Made by a program: the position numbers and the translations under genes | In this document: piece by piece, positions 35,847-48,425 of the stretch | Layout: each line of letters starts with the position of its first letter | Position numbering within the stretch: the stretch's first letter is position 1 | The notes under the pieces: model-generated | Told to the model about the DNA's origin: nothing | The model's database searches: none | The model's input: the letters and a program-made list of their open reading frames with translations, nothing else | Source of the DNA: Homarus americanus | Taxonomy: Eukaryota; Arthropoda; Malacostraca; Decapoda; Nephropidae | Reading direction: 5' to 3' | Assembly: GCF_018991925.1 (NCBI RefSeq) | Contig: NW_024753828.1 | Coordinates: 988,859-1,052,858, forward strand | Length of the DNA stretch: 64,000 bases

Positions 35847-36192
35847 TCAAAACACCTCCCTCGCGGACTCCTTAAGATTCTCGGAAGGATTAATAGTGAC
35901 TCCCAATATGAGGCCAGAAAATCTTAAGAGCGTAACCAAGAACGCCGCCACACTTACTCTGCCAGGCACGTTCGTCGCCTCACTACACATACAGGAGAGT
36001 AAAGTCATTCTTGGAACTCCTGGTTTACAGCTTCGACATCTCGCGTTACAGAAATTTTTCGAAAGATTACTTGGATATAAAGTTGATGTGTGTGTGTGGA
36101 GTGAAATAACTTGGGCCAAAATCCACTCGTACTGGAAGATATGGGAGGATCCCGCCTCTAACGAGAACTTTGTCAAGATGTTGGCGAACTGA
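35847..36192. other. Unassigned stretch with long open frames on both strands
   Basis: About 345 bp of balanced composition is open on the plus strand (98 codons, 35896-36192) and on the minus strand (109 codons, 35847-36176), unlike the AT-rich or low-complexity flanks. Neither translation shows a domain I recognise, and no splice sites bracket it clearly. It may be a decayed fragment of a mobile-element coding region. Confidence 0.3.
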
Positions 36193-36237
36193 AGGAAATA
36201 TGTGATGGTAATTTGCTAACCATACTTTATATTTCAG

Positions 36238-36240
<3 letters not shown>

Positions 36241-36288
<48 letters not shown>
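36241..36288. repeat. (TG)n microsatellite
   Basis: About 24 TG repeats. Confidence 0.97.
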
Positions 36289-36289
<1 letters not shown>

Positions 36290-37141
36290 TCAAGGTGCTA
36301 GCCATCCACTCCAGGTGTCGCAGCACCCGGAAAACTTTGATTGGGAATTTTCTAACTTTCTTCACAACGTAATGTAAATATATGATGTATTATGGCAAAT
36401 ACATTTCAAGTTATTTGCTAGGAAAACTGTGTTGCCGAAAGAACTGTGCACTCACCAGTTAGATTATATCCATAGTCGGAGGAGGAGGAGGAGAGTGTGT
36501 GTGTGTGTTGGTGACTCGCGTCTGATGATTAATGTTTTGGAATAATGGAATTTGATACACGTGTGAAAAGTAACTTTAGATCTATGGGACAATTTCCTGG
36601 ATTATTTTCGGAAACTAAAACATCATATAGAGTGCACTCCACATGTCATATTCCAGGTTAAGTAAACGTTATATGGAGGGTAGTTGTCAAAATGTATAGT
36701 TATATCATAGGTGAACTTCTCTCATTGTATTAGTGGCGGTGTATGTAATGTAGTTGGTGGAGGGTATTGGAAGATAGGTGATGGTTCAAGGAGATCCGGG
36801 TGAGTCACAAGTGGTGGAGCAGGTCGTGGTGTCGCTCTCTCCCTCCACACCTCCTCCACCACCAATAAGCTCCCACTACCTGCTACTGTTACCGTAGTAG
36901 GTATGGTTGCTGCTGCTACTGTCATGATTCTTGGAGCTGCGGTGCTTGGTGTTGTCGCCCTCGTTCAGTTCTCTGGACCCTGGTATCCAAAACACCTGCG
37001 CTTCTATCGCTTACGCTTTGTGCGTGTTTTCTCGTTTGGAGTTTTATTCATTTTTGTTTATTCCCCGTCATAGATGTGGAATGGGCAATAGCGTTACCCA
37101 TGTCCTTTCGTCCGTGTGTGTGCGCGCGCGCGGGGGCCAAA

Positions 37142-37142
<1 letters not shown>

Positions 37143-37204
<62 letters not shown>
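37143..37204. repeat. (CA)n microsatellite preceded by (CG)n
   Basis: A GTGCGCGCGCGCG stretch at about 37120-37132, then about 31 CA repeats. Alternating purine-pyrimidine sequence is Z-DNA prone. Confidence 0.97.
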
Positions 37205-37207
<3 letters not shown>

Positions 37208-37468
37208 CACCCCACCCACCCCATGTTCCAACTTGTTTACATTTTTGTGGACACTGAGGGGACAGTGAAACCTATCTCTCCCCTCCATCCATCCGTTGTC
37301 AGCGAGTGTGTGCACAGCATGACAGTTGTTTCCTGTGCATACATTTTAGAGTTTATGTTATTGTGCACATTAATCTTTGTGTGGCGGTGGTGCTACTGGC
37401 GTGATGTAACTGATATACGTGAGGTAATGCTTAGATATTAATTTAATCTTGTTTCTTTTTATCAACAG

Positions 37469-37529
37469 GTACGTACTGTGATGGCTGGCTCGGGAGGTTG
37501 TATAGTGTGACGGTACTGACGCCTGATGG
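37469..37529 (+). CDS. Alternative exon candidate or recursive splice site
   Basis: A strong acceptor (TTGTTTCTTTTTATCAACAG) ends at 37468 and is followed immediately by GTACGT, a donor-like sequence. Entered in phase 1 the sequence is open, reading G-TYCDGWLGRLYSVTVLTPD, up to a GTAAAG donor at 37530. The 61-nt length would change the phase from 1 to 2, which does not fit the phase-1 chain of the other candidates. A recursive (zero-length) splice site inside a ~30-kb intron is the alternative, and chance is a third. Low confidence as an exon. Confidence 0.25.
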
Positions 37530-38390
37530 GTAAAGTGTACCATTACAGTTCTGGTGAGTTATCTTGGTAGCAGATGTAGGAGGAGCTATAAGGTGACCAG
37601 ATCAGCTGGTGATGGCGCTCCTGTTTCTGTTTACCTGGTGTGTCAGGTGTGTGTGTGTGGGGGGGGGGGGTTATACCTGGTATCAGGTGTGTGGTCCTCT
37701 GGTGGTCATTTGCATTCTGACACCTCGTGTTTACAGTGCAGTACCCGCTCTAGCTGTACTGTAGAAGTAACTAGGTTTATTTCTTCAGCTCCTCTCGTGA
37801 CAAACTGAGTTGCTTGCATGGTAATGATGAGTCACTGGGGAACGGTTCTCAGTAATGCCTAGATGGAAAATTCCTCTATTTGCTGCGGTGAATATCTCTC
37901 CCCTGTAATTTGATAACAGTTTAGTTTCCATTTGCTGTTTTCTGTTTAACCACATTTTTTTTTCATGTGTAGGTTGCTTGTTTGCATATGCGCTGCAGCA
38001 AGGTTGATTAGACTCACTTTGAGACTATCTGCAACATACTTTGGTGTGCTTTGCTACCGGCCAAGAAAATAGCACACGAGCTGAATGTTGACTCGTCATG
38101 TGCATATTTACTCATATGATTGAAGTCAGAACTGATGTGGTGCAATCTTTCTGGAAGCGTGGCAGGCACCCGCCCGCCCGTGTTAAGTGTAGCGATGTTC
38201 ACTGGGGCAAGGTTCTTGGTTGGTCAACATAGAGAAAAATTGTGGTTTATTGTGATTGTGGAGAGTGACGTGTGGTGAGCCTCTTCGCCCACCACACCCG
38301 GGTGATGGTGGTACTGCCTCCAGATAACTGCCACAGATAAACTTAAAACTATACCAGTATAATGTTCTCGGCTTGGGGTGCTAAGTATTG

Positions 38391-38730
<340 letters not shown>

Positions 38731-38740
38731 CCACACGCTC

Positions 38741-39138
38741 ACGTCTGCAACCTGAAACCTCACATCTGCAGCCTGAAACACCTCACATCTGCAGCCTGAA
38801 ACACCTCACATCTGCAGCCTGAAGCACCTCACGTCTGCAACACGAAGCACCTCACATCTGCAGCCTGAAACACCTCACATCTGCAGCCTGAAGCACCTCA
38901 CATCTGCAGCCTGAAGCACCTCCCATCTGCAGCCTGAAGCACCTCCCATCTGCAACACGAAGCACCTCATATCTGCAGCCTGAAGAACCTCACATCTGCA
39001 GTCTTAAGCACCTCTCATCTGCAACACGAAGCACCTCACACCTGCAGCCTGAAACACCTCCCATCTGCAACACGAAGCACCTCACATCTGCAGCCTGAAA
39101 CACCTCACATATGCAGCCTGAAGCACCTCACATCTGCG
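38741..39138. repeat. Minisatellite, 23-bp unit x ~17
   Basis: Units of the form CACATCTGCAGCCTGAAACA plus CCT, in two alternating sub-types: one with GCAGCCTGAA and one with GCAACACGAA. The array directly follows the GT/GC tract and ends at CATCTGCGATCGG. Confidence 0.95.
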
Positions 39139-39339
39139 ATCGGAGAAATGCCAAATATTTGTTTCCCTCTCAGTATCATATTGTCACCGTATTGAAACAG
39201 ATGAGACTCGGGCCGGTGTAACAATGCAGCTTCTGTGATCACAGTCGACCTCGTTCAGGTGGCTTCCTGTTGAGCGGGAGACTGCCTATATTACTCCAGT
39301 AGCAGGACATGTTGTTATTAACGTGGTAAGGGCGATCAG

Positions 39340-39417
39340 CTCACCACGTCGCTCTCTCCGGGACCAACGTGGGTGATTATTCTTTGTCGCACTCAATGCC
39401 CGGTTGTTACACAGCAG
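39340..39417 (+). CDS. Weak exon candidate (78 nt)
   Basis: It ends at a strong donor (ACAGCAG|GTGAGTG, 39418). Back to CAG at 39337-39339 the sequence is 78 nt, open in phase 1 in and out, reading A-HHVALSGTNVGDYSL then SHSMPGCYTA. The acceptor has a poor pyrimidine tract, so I regard this as possible but not supported beyond the donor and the matching phase. Confidence 0.18.
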
Positions 39418-39649
39418 GTGAGTGCCACTGTCATTAAGAAACCTTTTTTCCTAGTTCACTCTCAACAGCCCCACATTTAGTAAATTAGATTTGTGCCAAA
39501 GACGTTTGTTGACTGAGGGTTTGGTTATCCAGGGCTCTCTGAACGAAATCTTACTCCTTGAGACGTAAAGAAAGGTGTTTATTCTGGATTTGGTTATATA
39601 AGCCAGCCTTACGTGTGTGTGTGTGTGTTGGGGGGAGGGGGTTGATGTG

Positions 39650-40927
39650 TGTCATGGGTTGCCTTAGGCTTACCCACCAACCAACTCCAAAGTTTGTTTT
39701 ACCAGAGATAAGACGCCCGGCGAGGCATAACTGGGACATGTATTTTTCAATTAGTGTATGTTAGCCAGTGTATGTGGGCAGTGAAACAGTGTTGTACTGT
39801 TCATCGCTTCACACCCAAAAACCTCATTTTAAGTAGTATCCCCTGAGCCATGGGTTAGTTAGACGTCGTCTCCATCCTCTCCCTCCTGAAAGGGGGCGGG
39901 ACACCACACCACACAGAGTCTACTTGCCGCGACAACCGTCCTGTGAACCGTCGTCGACACGAGACTAAGCGTGTTAACCTAGGTTGTTATCCCCGTGGAA
40001 ATATCACGTGTGGATGCCTGGTTGCGACAAGAGCAATCCAGGCTGGCCTATCAAACCTACAGTAAATGGTTAATTAATTCACGCTTACAGAGTTCTCCTG
40101 CACGACACCCGTCTACCGTGACCATGATCGACACGAGACTAAGTGTGTTAACCTAGGTTTGTTATCCCCGTGGAAATATCACGTGTGGAAGCCTGGTTGC
40201 GACAAAAGCAATCCAGGCTGGTCTATTGCACCTAATGGTTAATTCAAGTCACGCTTACCAGTTCTACTTGCCGCGACAACCGTCCAGTGACTGTCAGTGA
40301 CGCGAGACTATGTGTGGTAACCCAAGAGTACCTTTTTGTTGTTATGGCCGTGGGAAGAAGTTCTTGTGATGAAGCCTGGTTGCAACAAGAGCAATCCAGG
40401 CTGGCAGTAAATGTATCACTTGAAGAATTAAGGCTCTGTTAAGTCATACCACAGTAGAGTAATCACACGTGTCCCCAAGTTGGAAATTCCCTGTTTTAGA
40501 AGATTAATTTTATTACAGCGTGAACGTGAGTAAATCATATATCCATGCAAATTGTGAATCATTGTATGGAAGCTTGACAAATAAATGTAAGTGCAATTAT
40601 CTGCCCGTATCTGTGATCCTATCTTATTATTACTAAAGGTAATGACTGATTGGTTATGACAAAGTATAACCAGTAACTTAGATAGATGTTGAAAATTAAA
40701 TGAATTCATTAAATCATCATTTATCAAGTATAAATCATGGAATGTCGAGTGGTGGAGTGAACTTCTACGTAGATACGCCATAATCTCCTGTAAGTAATCA
40801 GAGTGAAGGTATCGGCCTCTACGGTAAGAAATAAGAAATACGACATATTATTATCTTTATATAATATAATCCACTCCTACTACCACCGATTCTTCTTGGT
40901 GGACGGATTCATACCAAAACCATGACA
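39650..40927 (+). mobile_element. Solo LTR, copy 1 (1278 bp)
   Basis: The element begins TGTCATGG and ends CCATGACA, the TG..CA ends of a long terminal repeat. It is flanked by the same 5 bp, ATGTG, at 39645-39649 and 40928-40932. It matches 61402-62741 over its full length in the opposite orientation. Its first half contains three tandem subrepeats of about 165-180 bp. No gag, pol or primer-binding region adjoins it, so it is a solo LTR left by recombination between two LTRs. A 117-codon frame in its second half (40428-40781, minus) is shared with copy 2 but resembles no protein and probably reflects shared sequence only. Confidence 0.82.
39934..40420 (+). repeat. Three tandem LTR subrepeats, each with a conserved hairpin
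   Basis: Subrepeats share ACGAGACTAAG, GTTAACCTAGGTT, TTATCCCCGTGGAAATATCA and a hairpin in which GCCTGGTTGC pairs with GCAA-T-CCAGGC around a 6-7-nt loop. Hairpins lie at about 40014-40044, 40190-40219 and 40373-40402. In the loop one unit reads GACAAAA and another AACAAGA while the stem is kept. The same three units recur in copy 2. Confidence 0.75.
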
Positions 40928-40979
40928 ATGTGGTGGTTGAACTGGTAGTGCGTGTTGGAGACAGTGATAGGTTGTGGTG

Positions 40980-41110
40980 GCTGTAGTGGAGATGGGTGGT
41001 GGTGTTGTGGTAGTGGTGTTGTGGCTGTAGTGAGGGTGGTGTCGGTTGGTGGTGTTGTGGCTGTAGTGAGGGTGGTGTCGGTTAGTGGTGTTGTGGTTGT
41101 AGTGGGTGTG
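40980..41110. repeat. GT-rich minisatellite, ~36-bp unit
   Basis: About three imperfect copies of GGTGTTGTGGCTGTAGTGAG plus GGTGGTGTCGGTTGGT. Confidence 0.8.
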
Positions 41111-41699
41111 GCGTACCTGGGTAGGTTATAGTGATCATGGTGTAGGTAGAGGCTGGTCGAGGACGGTCAGCCGCTGGTCATCATGCTAGGTTTTCCTTAT
41201 GGTTGGCTCACCCACCACCTTGTGTACCTTGTGTGCAGTCTTATTATTGCTCGATCTTGATTCCTTTCTCATTATATATTTACTTGTTGTGCCGCCACTT
41301 GTCGACGGTAGTTGTAAGGGTGGGCCAGCAAGGGGCGTTTTGTGGGGTGCTGTCACGCAAGCAGATCGTGACTTGTCTTGCAGTGGGTCTCCCGCTGATT
41401 ACCCACTTGACTTTACTTGTTTTCAGCATTAAGTAATTACACGTGGCGCCAGTCAGAGCTTTTATTATTTCTTACTGTACATTTCTTTTATACCGAGTAA
41501 GACTTGAAGTCCTTGGGAACCTGTATTCATATCCCTTATGTTTGATTGTTTTTTTCTTTATTGTTGACGATTGTGTTGTTAATGTGAAGACTGGGCTAAC
41601 TTACAGGTTGGTAGAAATAACTTCGACTTAATGTTGGATTGGTGTTCAGCAGACCGTCTTATTTTCCATGTGTTGTGTCATCTGTGTGTGTTGCTTCAG

Positions 41700-41738
41700 G
41701 CGTTCTTGGCCACCTGTTGGGCATGATGACGGAGAGAG
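41700..41738 (+). CDS. Candidate internal exon 3 of unknown host gene (39 nt)
   Basis: The acceptor TCTGTGTGTGTTGCTTCAG ends at 41699 and the donor AGAGAG|GTGAGC begins at 41739. The 39-nt exon is a multiple of three. Entered in phase 1 it reads G-VLGHLLGMMTER, leaving one base (G), again phase 1. It therefore joins in frame to the candidate exon ending at 11961. Micro-exons of this size occur in large arthropod genes. No family is recognised. Confidence 0.4.
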
Positions 41739-42333
41739 GTGAGCCTCGCATCCCTGCCCACCCGGCATAACCCCAGGTGCTTGTCAAGTGCGATCACATC
41801 TTCCCTCTACGAGATCTCGCACTCCTCACCCCACTAACGTTCGTCACAATGTTCTTGGCATCATTTTGTGATAGTATTCCACATTGTAACGATGATCACT
41901 GAACATGGAAGTACGAGGTAAAGCATAAGTCCAAGGAGAACAGGAAGTAGATAACAACCTTAGCTAATCGTGTGTAACTTGCTGTCTCAGTATTAGGAAG
42001 GATGTTATGCTATGGGCTGAGGTAGAGAGAGGGAGGAAATGTAGGTGTAGTAGTTAACTGTTTAGTGTTACTGTGTTAATGTGTAGCGTTATGTTGGTGG
42101 CCATGTATGACACTCCACCACTCTTCCATCCATCTCGGAGAGGGAATGTGTTGCCCCCAACTATCGTAATCTGTACTGCCAGTCACCCCTCTTTGATAAA
42201 AATCTTAATGCCCGAGTCACTTGTTCCTTCGCTAATTAATCCAAATATATAGTTTGTTCATTGTTATATCAAGAAGCCTTGACTCAAAAAGTTAAGTTTG
42301 TTAAACGTAACAGAGGGATACCTGTTGGTGTAG

Positions 42334-42375
42334 GACTTGGGCTACAGTTTGATAATCGGTGTGTTTATGTGGCAG
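42334..42375 (+). CDS. Weak exon candidate (42 nt)
   Basis: It ends in a perfect donor (GTGGCAG|GTAAGT, 42376). From a TAG acceptor at 42331-42333 the 42 nt reads G-LGLQFDNRCVYVA in phase 1 in and phase 1 out, compatible with the exon ending at 41738. The acceptor is weak (ACCTGTTGGTGTAG). The perfect donor preceded by CAG could also be a recursive site. Confidence 0.25.
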
Positions 42376-45300
42376 GTAAGTAACTTATGGGTTCTGACTC
42401 GGAGTAGGTGGTCCTGTAGGCTCTCTCGCCACACTTTGTGACTCAGGTCTTCCCACCCTGTATAGTCCTCACTTATGTACCCCTACACCCTCCAGCACGC
42501 TTACCCTCACCCATCATAAATGGGTCATCAGTTAGGTAGGCGTTGATGGTGGGGTCGGTGTGTGCACATACGTGTTTACGGCTGTCGTGAAGAGCAAAAA
42601 GGGTTAATGGGCGTGAATGAGTTGTTAACGATTTGTTGAACAAGTAATATCAGTGGCGGGGGCAGGAGGAAATGGGTCCCGCTTAATTTGATGAAATATA
42701 TTCCATATTAATGAGAAGATTTTGGTGATGGAGGTTGCGATAGCTGGCGATACTGTGGTCAGACGTGGTCCAACCTGTGTCCTGCCCTACGCGCTGATTA
42801 TCTTGCCGAAAGTGGCTCGTTCAGCTACAGGCATTGTTGATGTCGCCTTCAAGTGGCAGCAACAAGGCGGAAAGAATGTCGCCAAACCACCTGGGTTTCC
42901 GTTCGTGCTTTTCAGAACTTGGTTCAAAGTGAACGGTTACCGTTTTGTTTTTTCATTAGTGGGACAACTTTTATGTTTAGTTTTGTTACTTTGAATCTGA
43001 CGTTTCACATTCTCCAGTCTGTTAAGGTGCAGTTGTTGAGGTAATGACAGGTGTGGTGAGAGATATACGCACAGCTTAGGGGCATGTGTCAGCTGGATGA
43101 TGGTTATACTGTTGGTGTATGTCAGAGGCTCCCACACTACACTCTTCTCTGTACTCCATCATCTCTCACATCACATCACAATCTTCTCATCTAGTTCTAT
43201 TGTGTATATTGCCTGTATAGATTTATTTTTCATTCAGTAATATGGGATAATTGATCTTTATGTTTATCAGCATCAGCTGTTAGAGACAGTGGGATTGAAC
43301 ACCGAGGATTACGCATGCTTCGACCTGGATCGAGGTTGTTCACCTCGGTTGTTAGGTCATACAGAATCGTGTACCAATCGTGTGAAAGTTGTTGACGGCC
43401 GTGATGCGGGGTATCACTAGACTATCATCTCAGTTTAGCCGAATATGGCCCAACGTCACACGTGAATGTGCCAAACCCAACTTGCTGCTCCGGTTCGGGT
43501 TATAGTGAGCGTCAGGTACTGGAGTGCCTGGTCGCTGGCTCGTTGGGTCATCTGCTAAACTACAGCCGCTTCCCGCCCTCACCCCGGGCCCTCTGGCTTC
43601 TGTTGGCGTCTCTTACGCATTTTTTTTATATTATAAAAACAAAACAAGGTTAATGGAGTTGTTATCAATATAATTGTTTATGTTTGTTTCTTTCAGTGAT
43701 GTTATTGAATTGACAAGTATTTAGTTTGGCATGTTTAATAGTATCTATACCAAAGGAAAGTGTCCAGGGTCATTATTTTTTCATGTAAAGTTATTTTGTA
43801 TTGTCTTATAGCTTACAATGTTGTCAGTAGTGTCTGTAAAAAGTACTGTAGCGAAGTTTGGTATAATGAGGTCTGGGCTGAAAGTTTACTGATGCTACAC
43901 GCTTTTTTTTTCAGGGGCAAAGTTGCTGGTTGAATATTTTACTTTTGTTAATATGAAATATAAAGTAACAACGGTGTAAGTATTAGATATCCCTAAGTCT
44001 TAAAACTACTATAGTTAGCCTCATCAACAGAGCCAGAACGAGCCCCACTTTTCTCAGGCGTATATCGGCAACAGAGAAAGGCCATTATTGTTTGGATATT
44101 TCTTATCACCTTGACAGTCCACAGGGCTGCCATTGTGTACATAACCTGGAGTGGAACACGTTAGAATTGCAGGCTGCTAGACAAAGGTAAGACCTGTCAG
44201 ACAACTTTTGGCACCAGACACACTTGTGGGACGCTCCCTGCTCTAGCGACACTCCGCTCACCCTCCTCTGTGACTCACATATCACTCGACTCGACCTATC
44301 ACCTGCCTGACCTGCCACAGGGGTCACCGGAACTAAGGACCTTCGTAATCCAGGAAATGGCTTTGTAGTTTTGAAAAATAAATTTTTATGCTAATCCTGG
44401 GTGTTCGTCAGTGACATATTGACAGGCTACGCCCCCAACATTATTGGAGATGACAGTCATATGAGATTGTTGTGAATTTCCTGCTTTATTTGAGTCTTTT
44501 TGTAATAGTTCCGTGGCCCGAAGGTCTGTTATTGTCTCTGGGGGCAGTGGCGTGTTTGATCATACAGAAAAAATGGAGAGTCAATTAAAATTCGAAGTGT
44601 ATTCAAGGTTGTGTTCCATTGTGCAGGCGAGCGTGAGCGTGACGCTTCCTGCCGCCCGGTTACCTTATGTTCCGCCCGTAACACTCCTGTTTTTACCCCT
44701 AAATGTAGATTGCTTTCCTGATTTACCTTTAAGTTGATGCTTTTTACGCGGACCATCATTGGCAACAAACAGTCGGGCTACTGGTTCTCCCACACTAACT
44801 AACACTATCTGAGTGCTTGTATATAGTCGGACGCGAGGCAAACTCCCCTACCGAGGTTGGCTTTCTTGTAAAGTTATTTACCTGGACCAGACTTAGTAGA
44901 GTCACGGAATATTATGATCTCTCAAGGTTGCTTGTTCAGGGGTAAGGTGTGTGATGTTCGCGCTACGGGTGTTAAACTATACAGTATGAGGTGTGAGGTG
45001 GAGGTTGTAGGAGTGTAAGGTGTAGATGGTGGTCGCTGAAGACACCAGAAGCAACTGCGGGACCATCTTCCTGGCATGGTTGTCACCGACTGTCGCCTGT
45101 CTTGTTGATCATAAGGATGAAGGTCTAAGTTCCGTCTTGAGGTGTGTGTGTGAAGCTCTGTTAGGGGGAAGGGACACATCATTGCTCCACGTACAGCACT
45201 TCAACATCTGTATCGATAACTGAGAAGCTGAAGGTGTGTACTGTACAGAAAATGGGGACTCTCGTCTAGTTACCACCTGTGGTGTGAGGTGTTGAGGATA

Positions 45301-45732
45301 ATGTTGGTCACGGGGACCTTCCAGCTGCTGCATATAATACTTAAGGATTATGCTAATTGATTTCCATTTGTAGTCCTTTGTTTCAGCTTATTTTTCCTGT
45401 TTTCGATTTGTTTCATTCATGAGTATTTTACCAAGTGGAAGAGAGAAGTATCCACATTCAGTTGTTGACACAGACTAGTGGGTGGTTTATGAGTGCACAT
45501 TGGGCAGATGCTGGAGTAACTGTCTTGTCATTGTGCATAGATAGAGAACGGTATGGGTGCGGTGGTAGTCTTGGCCCTAACATGGTGGTTGGTCTCTGCG
45601 TAACTGGGGTGGTGGGCTGGGGTCCGTGCAGTATGTGTGCAAGAGTGATTGATTTATTGATTTGCTGGTACATGACTGATTTGTTGGCACAGTTATAGGA
45701 ATAGCCAGTGAATAGTTTAATTCTACCTTGTC

Positions 45733-45760
45733 GTATATATATATATATATATATATATTG
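45733..45760. repeat. (TA)n microsatellite
   Basis: About 14 TA repeats. Confidence 0.95.
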
Positions 45761-47845
45761 TAGAGTCGCCGCAAGGGGAGGAGTTTGTGATGGAGAGGAG
45801 TCAGGGGTGGCCAGAATAAAAAAGTTAAGTTTTACGGGGTAGTGTCGACTGTGGGGGGAATCCTAATGAGCCAGCGAGCAGGGGAGGCGAGGAACCTAGT
45901 CATGACCACACGCTGCCAGTTATCCTACATTATCTGGGGGATGACTTACAGTATGGTGTGTTATTACAGAGTTTTGAGGTGGTAACTTGTAGGCGGTCAT
46001 TATTGCTTCATGTGGAAACAATTCTTATTTGGTAGTGGGGAAAAATACTTGAATGTCAGTACAATATCGATGATTGTATGTACAACAAAAATTAGGATTA
46101 ATATTTTTTTCTCTTCGTAACTGCATTATGTGAATCGATAAATCATATATGTTCTTGTCCCTTTTTGACAAAACGATAATGATTGTGGACTGATCAGAGC
46201 AGGTATTTGTTCCTAAAAAAAATAATGGGATATTTATAAATCGATGATTTTATTTCCATTTATTATAATTGGATTCTTATGTCTGCCTCTGAAGAGAAAT
46301 TATCTATTCCGTGAGAACATCCATCTTCGTCATTATACTGTGAGGATGTTACGACAGACAGTAAGTGCCTCCTCTTGTAGACTTCCTTGGTCCATCAGTT
46401 GGTCTATTTTTATTATTTTTGTCCATACTTTTTTCTCGGTCACCTTAATGTGGGTCCGTCCATCACACAGTCTGGACTCGGGAGTGACCAGCCTGGACCA
46501 CTGTGTTGTTCGATGTGTGTGTGTCTGGAGTGGCGCCATCATCTACCGCTGCCGTGACTGGCACAGTGCACGCTGGCCAGCTTGATGATACCCTTACAAG
46601 TGGACATGATGATTGAGGTCATTGCCCTTATGCAGGAGAATTGTGAAAATTTTATATTTCTCCAAAACAGCAGAGAGTAGACGATTAGTAAGGGAAATTT
46701 AGGTGTTAGAATGGGGTTGTCCAGTGTCTAAAGGATTGAGATGGGTTACATGGCTGGGTTTGAGCTAGGAATAGGTACTGGAGGGCTGACAGGTGTATGA
46801 GGTGCACAAAGTGGTGGTGAATCCGAGTGGCTGTGTTGGCATGCAGAGTGAGGACCAGGTAATGATAGCAGGGATCCCACTCCTAATTTTCCAAAATTGC
46901 AAAAATATCCTGGCTCGTCAATCTTTTTCAGAGCCGCCTTTTTGTGTCCCGAAGACTTATTATATAGTGTGCTGTACCCACACTGTCCCTACACTATCCC
47001 CACTAACACCTTCACAACGGGGACGCCACTTTTAATATTTTAGTTGGGTACCGAAACACCAGACGATTTTATTCAGCACAGAAGGGAACCGTCCACAAAG
47101 GATTAACGGACAGTGTTGCTTCCATAACCCATTATCAATTTTTTTTAGTAATCTACGTGTGTTTCTAATAAAGGCAGCTCTTGTATTGTATTGTATTTTA
47201 GATTGGAAATTTGTTGGTTGTATTACTGTATTATCTTGTGTATTGGGTTATATATCTTAAGATCTGTATGTATGAGGACGTCTCATTTAGAATAATTTGA
47301 GCTGGCCATTTTGATTATTTCATTGTGAGGTTTCAGAGTGTTGTTGTTGTTTTCAGTACAAGACACAACATGCACGTAAATAATTATAATCTGCTCACTA
47401 TTTTCCATACAGTCGAGTTGTGTTACTTTAACTGTTTATAATAGTTAATGAATTTGTTGTGAAGACTTGTAGAAATGAGGGAGGATTGGCCAGTTGTGAG
47501 GGGAGATGAAGAGACTTCTGAGAAAGAAAAGGTGTCTTACTTCTAAACGAATTCCCATTTGTATGACGGAGTCCTGGGATATGATTGGTAGAGGCATTAG
47601 ATCTGGTTCAGTGGTGATTGAGTGACGGTAGGGTGGGTACCTTGGCACGAAATGGGATGACGATAGAGTGGGTGGATGGACGGGAAAAGTAGATTTTTTT
47701 TTTAAGCGAGAGAGAAAGGAGGGGCGAAAGCAGATTAGAGGTGGGGGGAAGGAAGTTATAGTTCGGAAATTGAAGAAATTTAGGAGGAGGTAGGAGAGGG
47801 CAGGCTGACTGCCTAATGGTGTGTTAGGGTTGTGTCATGGGTTAG

Positions 47846-48425
47846 TTATTGTCTGTCGACACAGGCACTAGACAGCCTACCCTGTCCCATGTATGGGTGT
47901 TTTGGGGGTCTTATTTCATATTCCGCCGACCCTACTGGCGGATGCTGGTCTAGGGAGGTTGTCTGTTGCCTGGCCGTATAGATCGGGGGTGGTAATGGAC
48001 CTTTTGAGATTTGGTAATTTTTTGGGAACCATGTATGGTTGTTGTTATCTGGTGGGAGTCTTTGAAGGAGTTCTTGCTCTGATCGTTCTATTTTTTGCCA
48101 GACTGCTGGCCAGGGTGTGCAGCTGCTGGTTGATGGGTTTTTTCTCAGGTCTCTATGTATCTCGGCTGTGGTTCTGGTGAAAGGGTATCTTTCATCTGTG
48201 ACGAATCTTAGGGCTTCGTTTTGGACCACCTGTAATTTTAATATTTGAGTGGTGCTCATAGTGTGAAGAGGTACTGCTAGGTAAGTTAATACCGGTTTGA
48301 TAAATGATGTCACCAGGCTGAGTTTTATTTTCTCAGGAAGCGCTTTAAAGCGGTATAGTTTTCTCAGCTCTCTTCTTGCCTTTTCTTTCCTGGCGTGGAC
48401 GTGATAGGAGTAACCTGTCGTTGGT
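47846..48425 (-). pseudogene. Non-LTR reverse transcriptase C-terminal fragment
   Basis: The minus-strand frame reads, in order: SYHVHARKEKARRELRKLYR; FKALPEKIKLSLVTSFIKPV; LTYLAVPLHTMSTTQILKLQ; VVQNEALRFVTDERYPFTRT; TAEIHRDL; then ..WQKIERSEQELLQRLPPDN.., NNHTWFPKNYQISKGPLPPP and ..YMGQGRLSSACVDRQ with a stop at 47846. This is the region after the palm domain in jockey-group elements (K..LI..VLTY....H..S......LQ..QN..LR). The catalytic palm is missing, so the copy is 5'-truncated near 48425. Upstream of that the frame enters low-complexity Pro/His-rich sequence unlikely to be coding. It differs from the jockey-like copy at 15755-17530 and belongs to another family. Confidence 0.75.
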
